This document shows positions 5,633 to 9,096 of a stretch of DNA of 9,096 bases, piece after piece (the first letter of the stretch is position 1; each line of letters starts with the position of its first letter). The DNA is from Actinomycetota bacterium (GTDB lineage: Bacteria > Actinomycetota > Actinomycetes > Nanopelagicales > Nanopelagicaceae). The DNA lies in the NCBI GenBank assembly GCA_947380835.1, contig CANCSL010000044.1:1-9096 (forward strand), in the 5' to 3' direction. The translations under genes were made by a program, and so were the position numbers. The notes below the pieces were generated by a model. That model saw only the letters and a program-made list of their open reading frames with translations. It ran no database searches and was not told where the DNA came from.

Positions 5633-7480
5633 TTGTCGCTCGTACAAATCGAAATAGAGGCCACCACGAGCAACTAATTCTTCGTGGACACCTCGTTCGA
5701 CAATAGCTCCCTTATCTAGTACCAAAATTTGATCTGCCTGCTGAATGGTGGAGAGTCGATGCGCGATAACAATGCTGGTGCGATTAACCAAAGCAATCTT
5801 CAACGCAGACTGGACCAGCGCTTCATTCTCCGAATCTAAATGGGCCGTCGCTTCATCCAGAATGACAATGCTGGGAGCTTTGAGAAGTAGTCGAGCGATT
5901 GCTAAACGTTGCTTCTCCCCTCCCGAAAGACGGTGTCCTCTTTCACCAACCACGGTATCGAAACCATTTGGCAAGGATTGAATGAAATCTCCAATTTGCG
6001 CCGCTTGGCAGGCGGCAAACATTTCTTCTTCAGTCGCATCGGGTTTGGCGTATCGAAGATTGACCGCGATGCTGTCATGGAACATATGCGAATCTTGGGT
6101 AACCACCCCAATGTGCGCTCGCAAAGATGTTACGGAAAGGTCCCGAATATCGGTGCCATCTATTGCGATTGATCCCGAAGTGACATCGTAGAGCCGCGGA
6201 ATGAGACCAGAAATCGTGCTCTTGCCTGCACCGGAGGGTCCAACGATCGCCGTGAGCGTTCCCGGTGCGACGTCGAAGGTAATCCCGTTGAGAACCGTTC
6301 CGGTATCCACCATCTCGGCTTTTGCCGTCATTTCCAGCGAAGCGAGCGAAATATCTTCTGCCTTGGGATATGCGAAGTGAACATCGTGAAAAGAGATAAG
6401 CGGATTAACGCTATTCAGAGTTTTGGCATCGGGACGGTCTTTCACCATGGGCTCTAGGTCCAACACCTCAAAGACACGTTCAAAGGAGACAAGTGCTGAC
6501 ATGACATCGACCCGCACATTGGAAAGTGCAGTCAGCGGCCCGTACAGCCGAGCAAGTAGAGCAGTGATGGCCAATAAGGTGCCCACCGTTAACTTCTGCG
6601 AGATCGCAAGGTGTCCCCCTATGCCGTAAGCGATCGCCGTAGCGACCGCCGCAATGGAAGTAAGTGAAATAAAAAATATTCGGTTGAGAAGTGCGATCGA
6701 AATGCCGATATCTGCAACTTTTCGAGCTCGCTGGGAAAAAGTTGCTTTCTCTTTTGTTGAATCACCATAAAGGGCGACCAAAAGTGCTCCGGACACGTTG
6801 AAACGTTCGGTCATCGTTGCCGACATTTCGGCGTTTAAGTTATAGGACGCTCGGGTGAGACTTTGTAAACGCCTGCCTACCCATTTCGTTGGAATCAAAA
6901 AAAGCGGAAGAAGTACAAATGAAACGACCGTTATTTGCCACGACAAGGTAAGCATTGTTGCAGCAACAAGAATCAAGCTAAGAACATTGCTTACTACGCC
7001 AGAAAGTGTCGCCGTAAAGGCTTGTTGCGCCCCAATGACATCAGAATTGAGACGGGATATAAGCGCACCAGTTTGGGTTCGAGTAAAGAATGCAATCGAC
7101 TGACGTTGCACATGAGTAAAGACTTGAGTGCGTAAGTCGTAGATCAAGCCTTCGCCAATTCGACTGGAGAACCAGCGCCCAGCCATGCTCATTAATGCAT
7201 CCAGAATTGCCAATATTCCTACGATGATCGCATAGCGAGTGACAAGGGCTCCATTTTTTGGGATGACACCTTGATCGATGAGTTTTCGCAAAATCAACGG
7301 CGAGGCAACCACCAAAAGAGCATCGACAATTACCGTCAAAAGAAAGATGGAGAGAGCCACCTTGTACGGCTTGGCAAAGCTGACAATGCGTTGGAAGGTC
7401 CCGGCTTTCAGCTTTTGGTGCTTTACAGACTGATCTTGAGTGAGCGAGCGAAAGCTCATCCAGTTACCGTGCATTGACAT
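5612..7480 (-). CDS. ABC exporter, fused membrane and ATPase domains
   Basis: This 622-residue half-transporter belongs to the MsbA/multidrug exporter type and would act as a dimer in the cytoplasmic membrane. The membrane domain spans about 38-325 with six predicted helices (for example 43-60, 82-100, 159-178, 182-198, 265-288, 298-312). The ATPase domain covers about 360-612 and is complete: A-loop Tyr371, Walker A GPSGAGKST (414-422), Q-loop Gln462, signature LSGGEKQ (518-524), Walker B SIVILDE (537-543) with catalytic Glu543, and H-loop His574. A roughly 23-residue insert (SLASLEMTAKAEM region, 378-390) sits between A-loop and Walker A and is seen in related actinobacterial exporters. Start ATG 7480 has AAGG 7 nt upstream; Met3 and Met8 are alternatives. 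It follows sufT by 22 nt. Substrate unknown. Confidence 0.94.
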   Translation of the reverse strand: MSMHGNWMSFRSLTQDQSVKHQKLKAGTFQRIVSFAKPYKVALSIFLLTVIVDALLVVASPLILRKLIDQGVIPKNGALVTRYAIIVGILAILDALMSMAGRWFSSRIGEGLIYDLRTQVFTHVQRQSIAFFTRTQTGALISRLNSDVIGAQQAFTATLSGVVSNVLSLILVAATMLTLSWQITVVSFVLLPLFLIPTKWVGRRLQSLTRASYNLNAEMSATMTERFNVSGALLVALYGDSTKEKATFSQRARKVADIGISIALLNRIFFISLTSIAAVATAIAYGIGGHLAISQKLTVGTLLAITALLARLYGPLTALSNVRVDVMSALVSFERVFEVLDLEPMVKDRPDAKTLNSVNPLISFHDVHFAYPKAEDISLASLEMTAKAEMVDTGTVLNGITFDVAPGTLTAIVGPSGAGKSTISGLIPRLYDVTSGSIAIDGTDIRDLSVTSLRAHIGVVTQDSHMFHDSIAVNLRYAKPDATEEEMFAACQAAQIGDFIQSLPNGFDTVVGERGHRLSGGEKQRLAIARLLLKAPSIVILDEATAHLDSENEALVQSALKIALVNRTSIVIAHRLSTIQQADQILVLDKGAIVERGVHEELVARGGLYFDLYERQSLGFAE

Positions 7481-7502
7481 GGCTAAACCTTATGCGCAAA
7501 CG

Positions 7503-7823
7503 CTAGACAGTGAACCCAATCGCCCGCAATTGCTCGCGACCATCATCACTGATGCGGTTTGGACCCCATGGCGGCATCCATACCCAGTTGATTTTCACAT
7601 CAGTAGTTAAATCATGCAGGACCTGGCGAGTTTGATCTTCGATAACATCTTGAAGTGGGCAGGCAGCCGAAGTAAGGGTCATATCGAGAATCGCAACATT
7701 GCTCTCATCAACGCGCATGTCGTAGACCAGTCCCAAATCAATGACATTGATCCCAAGCTCTGGATCGATAACATCCTTCATTGCCTCGGTTACATCATCA
7801 AGGCTTGCTGGACTTGTGCTCAT
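7503..7823 (-). CDS. sufT: SufT-like iron-sulfur maturation protein (DUF59/MIP18 family)
   Basis: This 106-residue protein is a MIP18/DUF59 domain protein that helps mature Fe-S proteins in the cytoplasm. The domain fills the chain: DPELGINVIDLGLVYD (20-35), LDMTLTSAACPLQDVIEDQ (46-64) with the conserved Cys55, and the tail WMPPWGPNRISDDGREQLRAIGF typical of the SUF-associated actinobacterial members. Its ATG overlaps the sufU stop (ATGA, 4 nt) and is preceded by GGAGGA at good spacing, so it is translated with sufU. PaaD-type proteins share the fold, but there are no phenylacetate genes here and the suf context settles the role. Confidence 0.93.
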   Translation of the reverse strand: MSTSPASLDDVTEAMKDVIDPELGINVIDLGLVYDMRVDESNVAILDMTLTSAACPLQDVIEDQTRQVLHDLTTDVKINWVWMPPWGPNRISDDGREQLRAIGFTV

Positions 7824-8281
7824 TTTTCTCCTCCGGACATGGTGTTAACGGTCAATCCTTGAGCAGCGGCATCCTTAAAAGCCATCCACCCTAAGAGTGC
7901 ACATTTGATTCGGGCGGGAAATTTGGAAACTCCTGCGAATGCGACTGCATCTTCGAGGATTTCCTCATCTCCGCTCTGGGTTCCCTTGCTTTGCATCAAA
8001 CCTGTAAAATTTTCAACGACTGCAAATGCATCCGTGACGTTCTTGCCAATCATGAGTTCGGTCATTATCGAAGTGCTGGCTTGAGAGATAGAACAACCGA
8101 CTCCTTCCCAATTGATATCACGAACATTTTCGCCATCGAGGAAAATATTAAGGGTGACCTCATCTCCGCAGCTGGGATTAACATGGTGAACCTGAGCCGT
8201 TGGATTGGGGGTGAGCCCTTTATGAGAAGGCTTTTTGTAATGTTCAAGAATGACTTCTTGATAGAGCGAGTCGAGTTCCAT
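7820..8281 (-). CDS. sufU: SufU sulfur transfer protein (zinc-dependent, NifU-like fold)
   Basis: SufU takes persulfide sulfur from the cysteine desulfurase SufS and passes it to the SufBCD scaffold. The 153-residue product begins MELDSLYQEVILEHYKKPSHKG, typical of the family. The expected metal/sulfur ligands are present: Cys38 and Asp40 in NPSCGDEV, Cys63 in GVGCSISQAS and Cys127 in RIKCALLGW. The region between Cys63 and Cys127 has the longer insert that separates SufU from IscU. It starts 2 nt after the sufS stop with AAGG upstream, and ends in a 4-nt overlap with sufT. Confidence 0.96.
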   Translation of the reverse strand: MELDSLYQEVILEHYKKPSHKGLTPNPTAQVHHVNPSCGDEVTLNIFLDGENVRDINWEGVGCSISQASTSIMTELMIGKNVTDAFAVVENFTGLMQSKGTQSGDEEILEDAVAFAGVSKFPARIKCALLGWMAFKDAAAQGLTVNTMSGGEK

Positions 8282-8283
8282 GT

Positions 8284-9096
8284 TTATACCTTAAAATATT
8301 TCTGAACCGAAAGAATGCCCTCAAGTAGCGCATCCACTTCGGATTCATCGTTGTAGAGATAAAAGGAAGCCCGAGTAGTACCCACAACTTGCAGCTTGCG
8401 CATCAACGGCCAAGCGCAATGGTGCCCGGTACGTACCGCGATGCCGAGTTGATCAAGAACTTGTCCGACATCGTGAGGATGCACTCCTTCGATTGTAAAA
8501 GAGATAACGCCACCGCGATCGTGAAGATCAACCGGACCCACCACATCTACGCCAGACATTCCAGCGATGCCATCCAAAGTTCGAGCGGTAAGGGCCAACT
8601 CATGCTGATGAATTCGCTCTAGGCCAACCGAAGACAGGTATTTAAGCGCTGCCGCCAATCCCACCGCTTGAGCCATGTTGGGGACGCCGGCTTCAAATCG
8701 TTTAGGTATGGGAGCCCAGGTAGCCGCAGTCATGGTGACGGTTTCAATCATGGAACCACCAGTGAGAAATGGCTCCATCTCAGAGAGTAGATCTTCTCTC
8801 CCCCACAAGATGCCCACGCCTGTCGGTCCCAGCGCTTTATGCCCAGAGAATGCCAAAAAGTCCACGCCTAAAGTCTTAACATCAATGGCAAAGTGAGGAG
8901 CCGATTGGCAAGCATCTAGAACGACGAGAGCGCCAACGCCATGCGCTCTTTTTACGATATCGGTTAACGGAACGATCGTTCCCAAGACATTGGACTGATG
9001 CGTTATAGCCACAATCTTGGTGCGCGGTGAAATTACCCGGTCAATACGTGAGAGATCTAGTCGCCCCTCTTTGGTTACTTCAAACCATTTGAGCAC
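8284..9096 (-). CDS. sufS: SufS-type cysteine desulfurase (N-terminal part beyond the right edge)
   Basis: SufS removes sulfur from L-cysteine with pyridoxal phosphate (PLP) and holds it as a persulfide for Fe-S cluster assembly. The window holds the C-terminal 270 codons; the first visible codon is an internal GTG, and roughly 140-150 N-terminal residues are missing. Numbered from the edge: THQSNVLGT (32-40), VVLDACQSAPH (58-68, Asp61 contacts PLP), SGHKALGPTGVG (84-95, Lys87 forms the Schiff base), FEAGVPN (134-140) and RTGHHCAWPLM (222-232), whose Cys227 is the persulfide-carrying residue in the group II (SufS) form. The C-terminus ends SVQKYFKV. sufB, sufD and sufC are expected further upstream, outside the window. 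Confidence 0.97.
   Translation of the reverse strand: MLKWFEVTKEGRLDLSRIDRVISPRTKIVAITHQSNVLGTIVPLTDIVKRAHGVGALVVLDACQSAPHFAIDVKTLGVDFLAFSGHKALGPTGVGILWGREDLLSEMEPFLTGGSMIETVTMTAATWAPIPKRFEAGVPNMAQAVGLAAALKYLSSVGLERIHQHELALTARTLDGIAGMSGVDVVGPVDLHDRGGVISFTIEGVHPHDVGQVLDQLGIAVRTGHHCAWPLMRKLQVVGTTRASFYLYNDESEVDALLEGILSVQKYFKV

Overview
This window looks like a core chromosomal segment from a small-genome actinobacterium. It has mid GC content (about half by eye), very tight gene packing and mostly short intergenic gaps. Actinobacterial markers are a DUF3099 membrane protein, an InhA-type enoyl-ACP reductase directly behind a MabA/FabG-type reductase, a SufS-SufU-SufT (DUF59) gene run, and infC-rpmI-rplT followed by an rRNA/tRNA 2'-O-methyltransferase and pheS. 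The style resembles freshwater Nanopelagicales (acI), but that placement is inference. I see no tRNA or rRNA gene, insertion sequence, CRISPR array, phage gene or clear sign of transfer.

Layout, reading the minus strand from the right edge: sufS (its N-terminal part lies outside the window), sufU, sufT/DUF59 and an ABC exporter form one tightly spaced run (9096 to 5612). A two-gene plus-strand unit, DUF3099 then SURF1 (4646 to 5632), converges on the ABC gene, and the two reading frames overlap by 21 bp. A 93-bp divergent promoter region (4553-4645) separates DUF3099 from the minus-strand fabG-fabI pair (4552 to 3048). A 220-244 bp leader follows, with a terminator/attenuator-like structure and several hairpins. 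Then come infC, rpmI, rplT, a SpoU/TrmH-family methyltransferase and pheS (cut by the left edge).

Functionally the segment combines Fe-S cluster assembly (cysteine desulfurase, sulfur carrier, maturation factor), cytochrome c oxidase assembly (SURF1), two reductive steps of fatty acid elongation (FabG, FabI), and the translation set (IF3, L35, L20, an RNA methyltransferase, PheRS alpha).

No wholly new system is evident. The most notable signals are regulatory. IF3 probably starts at a non-canonical ATC codon with a strong Shine-Dalgarno sequence. The leader in front of it carries a branched stem followed by a U-run. The DUF3099 GTG start sits exactly where a leaderless transcript would begin. 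The methyltransferase start codon overlaps the rplT stop.
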